Positions 41,063 to 49,485 of a stretch of 64,000 nucleotides of DNA are shown here, one piece after another; position 1 is the first letter of the stretch; every line of letters starts with the position of its first letter. Below the pieces are notes generated by a model. It saw only the letters and a list, made by a program, of their open reading frames with translations, was not told the DNA's origin and did not search any database. Source of the stretch: Actinoplanes regularis (GTDB lineage Bacteria > Actinomycetota > Actinomycetes > Mycobacteriales > Micromonosporaceae). A program made the position numbers and the translations under genes. Location: NCBI RefSeq assembly GCF_900188005.1, contig NZ_FZNR01000027.1, positions 52,168-116,167 of the forward strand, written 5' to 3'.

Positions 41063-43654
41063 ATGGATCCGGAGCGCGACGAGGTCGAACGGCAGCCGGG
41101 GCCATGGGACACGCCTCCCGCCAGGTCCGGGCCGGCGCCCCCGACGGCGGAGCCTCCCACGGCTCCGGAGCCCGGACGACGGCCTCCGCCACCTTCCGAG
41201 CCTGAGCAGTCTGCGCCAGTGCCCAAGCCTGAGCAGGCTCCGCCAGCTCCCGAGCCTGAGCGACAGCCTTCGCCAGCTCCCGAGCCTGAGCAGACTCCGC
41301 CGGGTCTCAAGCCTGAGAAGGCTCCGCCAGCTCCCGAGCCTGAGCGACAGCCTCCGCCGGCTACCCCCGCACGGCTGTCCAACCCGTGGGCCACGGACTC
41401 TCGCCCACGCACTTCGAAGCCCGCGACTCCTCCCGCGCGGAGCACCGATCTCCCGCGCACTCCGGCGATCACTCAACGTCCCATGCGGACCGGCGAGCCC
41501 CCAGGGACGACAACGCCCGCTCAGCCTCCTCCGCGGGCCACGAAACCCGTCGTGCCCGTGCCCGACGCATCCGCGAGCCCGGTGTACACCCCGGCGGCAC
41601 GGCCGCAAACCGCGGTGCCCCGGCAGCACCCGGCCGAGCACGACCCGCTGCGGCCGCCACCCCAGGGGACCTGGCCATCGTCGGCGAGCCCCGTCGTTCC
41701 CGTACCTCGATCGGCTCCGCCTCCTTCCGCGCAACGGTCGGCTCCGGCCCTTCCCGCGTCCCGATCCGGTCCGCCTGAGCCGCCGACGGCCGTAACCCCT
41801 CCCGTTCCTCGATCGGGTCCGCGTGAAACTCCGACGGCCGTAACCCTTCCCGCGCCTCGAACAACTCCGCCCAGGACACCGGCGGCCCCGGCCGTACCCC
41901 TGCGGGAAAGAGGGCCGGTATCGCGTCGCACCCATTTCCTGCTGATCTGCTTCGCGTTGCTTCTGGCCCTTACCGCCACCGGCGGGCTCGTCCGCCTGCA
42001 AACGGGGCCGCAAGCCGCGCCGGACCCGGAAGTCGCCGCCGCCCAGGCCGCGAGGGCCCTGAGCGGACAGAAAGTCACGTCGCTCAAAATCAGTTTCTTC
42101 GACCAGGCGGGCCTGGACGTCACCGGCGACCTGACGGTCACAGCCGGCGGAACAACCACCGGAAAGCTCGCCGATTCCGGCGGCGGGTCAGCGGAATACC
42201 TCGCCTCCGGCGGAGACACCGCGGTCCGCGGTGACCAGGATTGGTGGGCACGTCGCGATCCGGCACGGGTCGGCGCACTTCAAGCCCATTGGGTACGGCC
42301 GAAGGACTACGCGTTTCCCCTGGAGAACGACGCGCTGACCCCGAAGGCACTGGCCTCGATGATCGAGTGGGTGCGCGACGGCGGGACACCGGCCACCGGC
42401 ACGGTTTCCGTGGCCGGGCGGGCGGTCGTCGGAATGCGACGCGACGGGTGGACCGTGCTGTTCAGCCGAGAGAAACCGTACCGGCTCGTATGGTTCGGCG
42501 GACCGTTGCAGGATGGCACCCCACTCACGCAGACCGACAGTTCAGCCCCGCAAACACCGCCTTATGTCAGTGCCCTGGTCGACCCATCGCCCGGCGACGC
42601 CCCGAAGGCCGTTTTTCCGGCGGACGCGCGGGAAGAGGACAAGGTGGCGGCGAATCTGCCGGCCTTCGACGTGACCGTCAACGCGACCACGTGCCGCTCG
42701 GTGACCTGTTCCTGGTCAGTGACGGTGACCAATACCGGAACAGCGGCGGGCGACGCGTCGGTGATCGCCTCGGTCTCGCCGGGAATGCCGAAGACCCAGG
42801 TCAAGGCGCTGGGAAAGCTATCCCCCGGGCAGACCGTGACCACGCCGAAAATGAGCTTCCCGAATCCGGCGGCGACCAACAAGGACGTGGCGGCGGACTA
42901 TCGGGCCCAGATCTACTGCCCCGAGCTTCACGGGTCGGCTCTGAACCTGATGCGACGACTGCAGGAAAAGGGCCTCGTGCCCGGCCGGTCGCGGATTCTC
43001 GGCCGGCTCGACTCCAGCCAGACCTCGGCGATGCTGTTCACCCTGGACGCGATGGGCAAGGTCCCGCGATTCGACGCTGACAAGGCCATCGACGCGATGG
43101 AGAACGCGGTCACCCTGGGGGTGCTGCCGGAAGTCGGCGAACTGATCCGATCCAGGCGCCTGGAGAATCCGGCGATCCTCTACACCAAACTGCCGAACCC
43201 GATTTTCGAGTACGACACCGGCACTCCAGGAACACCGGTGAACGGGAAGACCGGGTATCGGCGGCAACTGCAGGTCGCGGCCGGGGTCCTGCGCGAGGAC
43301 CCGGACGCGACCGTCAAACTCGACAGCAAGGGCGTGGACATCCTGGTCCACACCTCCGGACAGCGTACGTACGCCATTCAGGTCAAGTCGGTGAGCAGCG
43401 ACTCCGTCACCGCGAATCTGCAGAATGCGTTGAAGGAGCTCGAGGCGCACGCGCCCTCGGGGAGTACTCGGGTCGCACTGCTCCATGTGGACGCGGCCGC
43501 CGGATTCGCGCACGCCGCCGGCCGGGACTACTTCGACGGGCGGATGAGAGCCCTCAGCGCGGAGCTCTGCCTGCGCAGCGCGGACGAGGTCGTGGTGGTC
43601 AACCAGACCGGTGTCGAACGCTGGAACTACGAGCAGCTTCCCGGCTGCCGGTGA
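41063..43654 (+). CDS. Pro-rich membrane protein with LppX-like and PD-(D/E)XK-like domains
   Basis: An 863-residue protein. Residues 1-285 are Pro/Glu-rich with repeated PEPEQ/PEPER units. One transmembrane helix follows (FLLICFALLLALTATGGLV, about 290-310). Residues about 320-500 resemble LppX/LprG-type lipid-binding beta sheets. About 535-605 is an Ig-like segment with a CRSVTC disulfide pair. Residues about 640-863 end in GVDILVHTSG and YAIQVKSV, the D...QxK pattern of restriction-endonuclease folds. With one helix and a cytoplasmic N-terminus the nuclease-like end would face outside. No partner genes are obvious; the next cassette is a toxin system. Confidence 0.65.
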   Translation: MDPERDEVERQPGPWDTPPARSGPAPPTAEPPTAPEPGRRPPPPSEPEQSAPVPKPEQAPPAPEPERQPSPAPEPEQTPPGLKPEKAPPAPEPERQPPPATPARLSNPWATDSRPRTSKPATPPARSTDLPRTPAITQRPMRTGEPPGTTTPAQPPPRATKPVVPVPDASASPVYTPAARPQTAVPRQHPAEHDPLRPPPQGTWPSSASPVVPVPRSAPPPSAQRSAPALPASRSGPPEPPTAVTPPVPRSGPRETPTAVTLPAPRTTPPRTPAAPAVPLRERGPVSRRTHFLLICFALLLALTATGGLVRLQTGPQAAPDPEVAAAQAARALSGQKVTSLKISFFDQAGLDVTGDLTVTAGGTTTGKLADSGGGSAEYLASGGDTAVRGDQDWWARRDPARVGALQAHWVRPKDYAFPLENDALTPKALASMIEWVRDGGTPATGTVSVAGRAVVGMRRDGWTVLFSREKPYRLVWFGGPLQDGTPLTQTDSSAPQTPPYVSALVDPSPGDAPKAVFPADAREEDKVAANLPAFDVTVNATTCRSVTCSWSVTVTNTGTAAGDASVIASVSPGMPKTQVKALGKLSPGQTVTTPKMSFPNPAATNKDVAADYRAQIYCPELHGSALNLMRRLQEKGLVPGRSRILGRLDSSQTSAMLFTLDAMGKVPRFDADKAIDAMENAVTLGVLPEVGELIRSRRLENPAILYTKLPNPIFEYDTGTPGTPVNGKTGYRRQLQVAAGVLREDPDATVKLDSKGVDILVHTSGQRTYAIQVKSVSSDSVTANLQNALKELEAHAPSGSTRVALLHVDAAAGFAHAAGRDYFDGRMRALSAELCLRSADEVVVVNQTGVERWNYEQLPGCR

Positions 43655-43812
43655 GCCCTGCCAGCACTTTCAAGAGTTATCCACAGGCAGCGATTTGCCT
43701 GTCGCGGTGAGTTGATCCATCGCCTAACTTGAAACCGGCCGGCCAGCCGAACCTCACATCCTCGCGGTGTCACCGCTCCCTGCGTGTCTCACTACGACGA
43801 AGGAGCTTTCGC

Positions 43813-44202
43813 ATGGCCTCGAACGTGGAACCCCTGCTCGAACCCGGCATGGCGCTGGAGCGGATCGCCGCCTGGCAGAACGAGATCGACGAGCTGGTCA
43901 CCCGCACGAGAACGATGAGCGACCGGCTCAGCGCACTCCGGGTGACCACCACCGACCCGCGCCGCATCGTCGAGATCACGATCGACACGCAGGGCGCCCT
44001 GCTCGACATCCGCTTCGGACCGCACCTGTCCCAGCACGACCCCGGCGCCGTCGCCCGCACCGTCCTGGCGACGCTGCGCGACGCCCGCCGCCAAGCCGCC
44101 GATCAGACCCGGCGGATCATCCTGGAAACCGTCGGCCCCGAGTCCGCCGCCGCCCGCGAGATGATGTCCCGCGCCACCCCCTCCGGGCAGGTCCAGCCGT
44201 GA
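43813..44202 (+). CDS. YbaB/EbfC-like protein of type VII cassette
   Basis: A 129-residue protein with a central coiled region (ALERIAAWQNEIDELVTRTRTM) and the YbaB-like beta hairpin RIVEITIDTQGALLDIRF. In actinomycetes such proteins precede EspC and WXG100-type effectors and may act as chaperones. AAGGAG precedes the ATG. Its stop overlaps the next start by four bases. Confidence 0.75.
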   Translation: MASNVEPLLEPGMALERIAAWQNEIDELVTRTRTMSDRLSALRVTTTDPRRIVEITIDTQGALLDIRFGPHLSQHDPGAVARTVLATLRDARRQAADQTRRIILETVGPESAAAREMMSRATPSGQVQP

Positions 44203-44522
44203 TCGATTCACCGGACGGCATGCTGGCCGACGCCGCCCAGATCCGCCGTCACACCGGAAACCTGCGGTCCCTCCGCGACCGCTTCGACTCGATCAAGGCG
44301 GCGAGCAGTTTCATCACCCACGACCACTCGGCGTACGGCAGGTTGTGCGACTGGCTCCCGGCGCTGCTGGCGGCCCGCCACCACCGCCAGGACGAGTTGG
44401 TCGCCTACGTCGCCGAGAACCTGGGCATCCTCGCCGACGAGTTGCACTCCACCGCCACCGACTACGAGGCCTCCGACACGAGATCGGCCGCCACGATCCG
44501 CACCGCCGGCACCCTTCGGTGA
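44199..44522 (+). CDS. EspC-like type VII secretion-associated protein
   Basis: A 107-residue helical protein with the helix-turn-helix length of ESX partners: long helices around IRRHTGNLRSLRDRFDSIK and LVAYVAENLGILADELHST, then a flexible tail. It resembles the EspC family. It begins at GTG 44199 and lies between the YbaB-like and WXG-like genes in one operon. Confidence 0.7.
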   Translation: MIDSPDGMLADAAQIRRHTGNLRSLRDRFDSIKAASSFITHDHSAYGRLCDWLPALLAARHHRQDELVAYVAENLGILADELHSTATDYEASDTRSAATIRTAGTLR

Positions 44523-44528
44523 TCTCCC

Positions 44529-45230
44529 ATGACCAGCCCTTCCCTGATCGCCGCCCCGGCCGCCGCGCAGGACTCAGCCCTCGACGCCACCATGATCGGC
44601 GACGTCGAAACCCTGGTCTCGGCGATCCGCGACGGCGACTGGATCGACGGCGCACTGTCCGGCGCCGCCACCGGCGTCGGTCTGGCCTCGACAGCCGTCG
44701 ACCCCTTCGGCTCCCTGCTCGCCAGCGGCCTGGGCTGGGCCCTGGAGTACTTCGAGCCGCTGCGTCACGTCCTCGACCAGCTCACCGGCGCACCACAGAG
44801 AGTCGCCGCCCACGCCGCGACCTGGCAGAACATCGCCACCCAGCTGAACGACACCGCCGTCGAGCTGCAGCGGCACCTCGCCGGCGACCTGCCCGACTGG
44901 AAGGGGGCCGCCTCCGCCGCCTACTCGTCCATGATGGCCCACAACGTCGCCGCCCTCGGCACGCTCGCCGGCACTGCCTCCGCCCTGTCCGCCGCCACCG
45001 AGGCGGCCGGCAACCTTGTCCAGTTCACCCGTGATCTGGTTCGCGACCTGATCGCGGACCTGGTCGCCCGCGTCATCGTCTGGGCCGTCGAAGCGCTGGC
45101 AGTGGTCACCATCCCGGTGGTCGCCACCCAGATCGTCCTCGCCGTCGCGAAGTGGGGAACCCGAATACTCGGCTACACAACCGCCCTGGTCACCAGCCTG
45201 ACCAACCTCTCCCACCTGATCGACGGGTAA
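44529..45230 (+). CDS. WXG100-like carrier domain of a type VII toxin
   Basis: A 233-residue protein. A long helical hairpin contains the WxG motif DWKGAASAAY near residue 135, preceded by a membrane-active segment and followed by hydrophobic helices (VIVWAVEALAVVTIPVVATQIVLAV). It is the N-terminal delivery half of polymorphic toxins. It ends LSHLIDG-TAA, and the toxin gene begins six bases later in the same frame, so carrier and toxin look like one interrupted protein. Confidence 0.75.
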   Translation: MTSPSLIAAPAAAQDSALDATMIGDVETLVSAIRDGDWIDGALSGAATGVGLASTAVDPFGSLLASGLGWALEYFEPLRHVLDQLTGAPQRVAAHAATWQNIATQLNDTAVELQRHLAGDLPDWKGAASAAYSSMMAHNVAALGTLAGTASALSAATEAAGNLVQFTRDLVRDLIADLVARVIVWAVEALAVVTIPVVATQIVLAVAKWGTRILGYTTALVTSLTNLSHLIDG

Positions 45231-45236
45231 CCACCC

Positions 45237-45902
45237 ATGGCGCACTCGAAAGGACACGATCGCGGCGACCCACCGGCAGGCCGCCGCCGGGGGCCGGGCA
45301 GCGCCAGGAGCATCAGCGCCACCCACAACACGGCAGCCCAAACCGCCACCCGAGGCCGCACAAAGAACAAACATCCCAGCCCGCAGCCCGCAGCACGGGC
45401 TGACAATCCCGCGGTCACCCAGCCCACCGGCCGACCCGAGGGTGGCGATCCGACAGGCCATCCGACGCTCATCGATTCCGAGCAGGGAAACGAGGCCAGA
45501 CGGTCACTCGATCGCGAAAACTCAGTCGCGATCCTCCTGGCCGCCGAGGGGTATCACACCAAGCAAAATCCCTCCAAGGCCGAGGTGGCCGAGGCGCGCG
45601 AGAACAACGGTGACACGGGCACGCCCAGCTCGAAGCCGGACTACCTGTTGGAGGGCCGCGTCTTCGACTGTTATTCACCGAAGCCGACGACAACCGTCCG
45701 GAACATCTGGAGCTATGTCGAGGACAAGATCCAACGCGAGCAGACCCAGCGCGTAATCGTTGATCTGAAAGAATGGAAGGGTGACATGTCCGACATTCGA
45801 CAACAGTTCCATGACTGGCCCATCACCCACCTCAAGGAAGTAAAAGCCGTCACCCCGACCGGAGAAATAGTTCAGATCATTCCCATCACCGAGAGTTCAT
45901 AA
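45237..45902 (+). CDS. CdiA-CT-like tRNA nuclease toxin
   Basis: A 221-residue protein. Residues 1-90 are a basic, low-complexity linker. Residues about 92-221 match the CdiA C-terminal tRNase fold: ENSVAILLAAEGYHTKQNP, KPDYLLEGRVFDCYSP, VRNIWSYVEDKI, QRVIVDLKEW and LKEVKAVTPTGEIVQI. Such toxins cut tRNA in competing cells. The stop overlaps the immunity gene start by one base (TAATG). It is in frame with the preceding carrier gene apart from one TAA. Confidence 0.8.
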   Translation: MAHSKGHDRGDPPAGRRRGPGSARSISATHNTAAQTATRGRTKNKHPSPQPAARADNPAVTQPTGRPEGGDPTGHPTLIDSEQGNEARRSLDRENSVAILLAAEGYHTKQNPSKAEVAEARENNGDTGTPSSKPDYLLEGRVFDCYSPKPTTTVRNIWSYVEDKIQREQTQRVIVDLKEWKGDMSDIRQQFHDWPITHLKEVKAVTPTGEIVQIIPITESS

Positions 45903-46351
45903 TGGCGCTTGAATACCGTTTGACCATCGCCCGGGCCACGACCATCACCGACCTGGCGGTCCGGGCGTTCCCCGACCCGGCCGAGCGCCCTCAGGGTTCA
46001 CCGTCCCTTCTCGTCGCCGACCTGTACGACCGGTATGGCTTCGAGGTCACCATCTACGCCGGGCAGAACGGCTACCGCAGCGCCGAGTCGGACGACGGCA
46101 TGTGGGAGTGGAAGCCCGCAGAATACATATCGATGTCATTTCGTATGGACAAGACGGCTCACCCGAGTCAGACGCTGCCGGCGATGTTGGCGGCCGTCAA
46201 ACGGGTGCTGGATTCGGGGGCCGAGGATGTCGCGCTGGATCTCAACGGGAACTGGCTGCTGCTTACCCGCGTCAATGGCGTGATCACGAAGCACAAGCGG
46301 GACGGCTGGTGGGAAGTGCACGGTGTCGTCGATCCCATCATCCCCGCCTGA
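45902..46351 (+). CDS. SitI3-like immunity protein
   Basis: A 149-residue soluble protein directly after the toxin, starting MALEYRLTIA. The layout (DLYDRYGFEVTIYAGQNGY, VALDLNGNWLLLTRVNG) resembles SitI3 immunity proteins of myxobacterial Sit toxins. Its position after the tRNase and translational coupling (TAATG) support an immunity role. Neutralisation of the adjacent CdiA-CT-like domain is inferred. Confidence 0.75.
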   Translation: MALEYRLTIARATTITDLAVRAFPDPAERPQGSPSLLVADLYDRYGFEVTIYAGQNGYRSAESDDGMWEWKPAEYISMSFRMDKTAHPSQTLPAMLAAVKRVLDSGAEDVALDLNGNWLLLTRVNGVITKHKRDGWWEVHGVVDPIIPA

Positions 46352-46483
46352 TCGATCCCGCCGCGTCACCTTCAGCCTCGCCATCCGACAAACCGGTCAC
46401 CGACTGCTGATCAAGGCCGTACGCTCAGCGCTTGCGCTTGCCCTCATGTGAGTCGGCGATCCTGCCTCCGTATCCTGGTATCC

Positions 46484-48181
46484 GTGGATGAAGACCTTGC
46501 TACCAGCACCGATGCAGGCTTCGCCGGCCTGGGACTGCGCCCCGAACTGCTGCGCGCGCTCGCCGATCTCGGCTACGAGGAGCCCACGCCGATCCAGCGG
46601 GAGGCGATCACACCGCTCATCGCCGGCCACGATCTGGTGGGCCAGGCCGCGACCGGCACCGGCAAGACGGCGGCCTTCGCGCTGCCCCTGTTGCAGAGCC
46701 TCGAGGCCGGCGGCTCGGACAGCCCGACCGCGCTGGTGCTCGTGCCGACCCGCGAGCTGGCCGAACAGGTCTCGCAGGCCGTTCACCGGTACGGTCGGGA
46801 CCTGAACGTCCGGGTCCTGCCGGTGTACGGCGGGCAGCCGATCAGCCGCCAGCTGCACGTCCTGCGACGTGGGGTGGACGTCGTCGTCGGCACCCCCGGC
46901 CGGATCCTGGACCACATCGAGCGCGAGACCCTGCAGCTCGACGCGGTCCGCACCGTCGTGCTCGACGAGGCCGACGAGATGCTCGACATGGGCTTCGCCG
47001 AGGACATCGAGGCGATCCTCGCCGAAACCCCCACGGAACGGCAGACGGTCCTGTTCTCGGCGACCATGCCGCCCCGGATCGACGCCATCGCCCGACGCCA
47101 CCTGCGTGAACCGCTGCGCATCCGGATGGGCCGCGACACCTCGGCGGCCGACGCCCTGCCCACGGTGCGTCAGAGCACCTACCTGGTCGCCCGCGCCCAC
47201 AAGACGGCCGCGCTCGGCCGGATCCTCGACGTCGAGATGCCGACCGCCGCGATCGTCTTCTGCCGCACCCGCGAGGAGGTCGACGAGGTCACCGAGAGCC
47301 TGAACGGCCGGGGCTACCGCGCCGAGGCCCTGCACGGCGGCCTGAGCCAGGACCAGCGCGACCGGGTGATGGGCCGGCTCCGCGGCGGCAGCACCGAGCT
47401 GCTGGTCGCGACCGACGTGGCAGCCCGCGGCCTGGACGTCGAACAGTTGACGCACGTCATCAACTACAACGTGCCTTCGGCCCCCGAGGCGTACGTCCAC
47501 CGGATCGGCCGGGTGGGCCGCGCCGGCCGGACCGGCGCCGCCATCACCCTGGCCGAACCCCGCGAACAGCGCATGCTCAAGGCCATCGAGCGCCTCACCG
47601 GCCAGCGCATCGCCCTGGAGAAGCTGCCGACCGTAACCGACCTGCGCGCCCGCCGCCTCGACCTGGTCCGCACCACGGTCCAGGACGCCATGAGCGCCGA
47701 CGACCTCGACCGCTTCCGATCGGTCCTGGCCTCCCTGACCGACGACGCCGATCTCGAGACGGTCGCGCTGGCGGGCCTGAAGCTCCTGCACGAGGCGAAC
47801 GGCGGCGACGTCGACGAGCAGGAGATCCCCGCGATCGCCCCGATGCGCGAACGTGAGGACCGCGGCCGCGACTCCCGCGGCCCGGGCAGTGACCGCTTCG
47901 ACGACCGGCGCCCCGGCCGAGGCCGCTCCGGCTCCGGCCCGGTGACCCGGGTCTTCGTCGGCCTCGGCCGCCGTGCGGGCCTGCGCCCGCAGGACCTGGT
48001 CGGCGCGATCGCCGGCGAGGCCGGGCTGCCCGCCCGCGACGTCGGCGCCATCCAGATCACCGACCGGTTCTCCCTGGTCGAGGTTCCGGAGGCGGACGCC
48101 GAGCGGGTCATCCGGGCGCTGAGCCACAGCACCATCCGGGGCCGTCGCCCCACCGTCCGCCGGGACCGCCCCAACCACTGA
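46484..48181 (+). CDS. DEAD-box RNA helicase (DeaD/DbpA-like)
   Basis: A 565-residue ATP-dependent RNA helicase. Motifs are in order: ATGTGKT (I), PTRELA (Ia), TPGR (Ib), DEAD (II), SAT (III), ATDVAARGLD (V) and HRIGRVGRAGR (VI). An Arg/Gly/Asp-rich linker (EREDRGRDSRGPGSDRF) leads to a C-terminal RRM-like DbpA RNA-binding domain (TRVFVGLGRRAGLRPQDLVGA). It probably remodels ribosomal or structured mRNA. The GTG at 46484 is chosen; GTG 46448 in frame would add 12 residues. Confidence 0.93.
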   Translation: MDEDLATSTDAGFAGLGLRPELLRALADLGYEEPTPIQREAITPLIAGHDLVGQAATGTGKTAAFALPLLQSLEAGGSDSPTALVLVPTRELAEQVSQAVHRYGRDLNVRVLPVYGGQPISRQLHVLRRGVDVVVGTPGRILDHIERETLQLDAVRTVVLDEADEMLDMGFAEDIEAILAETPTERQTVLFSATMPPRIDAIARRHLREPLRIRMGRDTSAADALPTVRQSTYLVARAHKTAALGRILDVEMPTAAIVFCRTREEVDEVTESLNGRGYRAEALHGGLSQDQRDRVMGRLRGGSTELLVATDVAARGLDVEQLTHVINYNVPSAPEAYVHRIGRVGRAGRTGAAITLAEPREQRMLKAIERLTGQRIALEKLPTVTDLRARRLDLVRTTVQDAMSADDLDRFRSVLASLTDDADLETVALAGLKLLHEANGGDVDEQEIPAIAPMREREDRGRDSRGPGSDRFDDRRPGRGRSGSGPVTRVFVGLGRRAGLRPQDLVGAIAGEAGLPARDVGAIQITDRFSLVEVPEADAERVIRALSHSTIRGRRPTVRRDRPNH

Positions 48182-48198
48182 CCAGCAGGCACACGGAC

Positions 48199-48231
48199 CG
48201 GCCGCCGCCTGACGACTTCGGGCGGCGGCCG
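48199..48231 (+). terminator. terminator after the helicase gene
   Basis: An 11-bp perfect stem (48199-48209 with 48221-48231) and an 11-base loop, 17 bases after the stop. Confidence 0.8.
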
Positions 48232-48382
48232 CGCCGATCCCTCCGGGATGTCGGCTCGGGAATCGAATGGGCTCCGGCGCGCCCGCTGGGCTCGGATGAC
48301 GAGATGTGGCGGGCCGGGCCGGAGCGCCGGAACCAGCCGGCGCCACATAGCCACGGTGGAGCGCCGATCGGCGCCGGGCTGG

Positions 48383-49285
48383 TCAGGCGCGTTTGAAGAG
48401 GCGTTTTGCCCAGGCGCTGGCGGTGAGCCACAGGGCTTTGAGCAGGCTGGTGCCGGTGAGCAGGGTCTCGCCGGCGCAGGCCGAGGCGCGGTCGAGGATC
48501 TGCAGGGCCCGAGCCAGGTCCTTCGGGTCGTCGCGCAGGTGCCAGAGGATCTCGGCCTGTTCCCAGGCCAGGGCGCGGGTGGTACGAACCAGAATGTTCT
48601 GACTCCAGTCGTCCAGGTCGCCGACGCAGCGGTCGATCTCCAGCTGCCAGGCCGTCGCGAAACGGCGGCGCAGGAGCGGGATCTGCTGGTAGAAGATGCG
48701 GTTGACCAGCAGGTAGTCGGGGTGTTGCGGGCGGTCGCCGGAGTAGCCGAGGCGGTGCCAGGTGGCGACCACGGCGAGGGCCAGGTCGTGATTGATGTGG
48801 GCGTTGACGCCGAGGACGGCGGCGTCCATCGGGGTGATCGAGTCGTCGTGGGCGCGGCGGAACAGGACCTCCCAGGCGTCGGCCGGGTCGGCGCCGGCGA
48901 CGCCCCAGGCGCCGAGGGCCTTGAAGTACAGGCGGGCGAACTCGACGTCGAGGGTCTCCAGCCAGTCCGGGTCGGTGACGTCCGGGCCGGTCAGGCTCGT
49001 CGCGACCTGTTCGGTGATGGTCAGGTAGAGGGTGTTGAAGGCCGCGACACGATTGGTGCCGGGGCTCGGCGGGAGGGTGTCGAGGACCTTCTGCACCGCT
49101 TTGAGCCGATCGATCACCCCGGCGATGTCGTCGGGTGGGGTGGCGACCGTCGCCAGCATCTCCTGCTGGGCGGGTGACCAGTCGTGCGAGGACGCCACGA
49201 CTGCGCGGGCGAGCCGCTGCCGGCCCGCGGCGAGCCGGTCGGCGCTGTTCTGCACCTGCACTCGATCGAAATTCACGTTCTTCAT
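48383..49285 (-). CDS. DUF5995 family protein
   Basis: A 300-residue helical protein. The central signature FARLYFKALGAWGVAGADPADAW and AVLGVNAHINHDLALAVV fits DUF5995, a family of unknown function common in actinomycetes. The ATG at 49285 was preferred to longer in-frame options because the sequence before it lacks protein character. No signal peptide is seen. It is divergent from the peptide transporter gene. Confidence 0.8.
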   Translation of the reverse strand: MKNVNFDRVQVQNSADRLAAGRQRLARAVVASSHDWSPAQQEMLATVATPPDDIAGVIDRLKAVQKVLDTLPPSPGTNRVAAFNTLYLTITEQVATSLTGPDVTDPDWLETLDVEFARLYFKALGAWGVAGADPADAWEVLFRRAHDDSITPMDAAVLGVNAHINHDLALAVVATWHRLGYSGDRPQHPDYLLVNRIFYQQIPLLRRRFATAWQLEIDRCVGDLDDWSQNILVRTTRALAWEQAEILWHLRDDPKDLARALQILDRASACAGETLLTGTSLLKALWLTASAWAKRLFKRA

Positions 49286-49485
49286 CGTTGCGTACCGACA
49301 AGGGTTTTGAATCCGTCGGATGGCTGACGTATCAGCCCGCCTTTCGGAAATATCAGGAAAACAAAGGGACGAATGTTGCTGGCGCGACCCGGGCGACCCG
49401 GCCGGCCAGGTCTGGCGGACCCTCGACCAGCTTGGCAGAACGGCGGGACCGGGCATGAACGGCGTGGACCTGGGTAGGCCAAGGC

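Noticed and set aside
40357..41205. 282-codon ORF across the 675-bp intergenic region
   Set aside because: It overlaps the starts of both flanking genes and has no recognisable domain or ribosome site.
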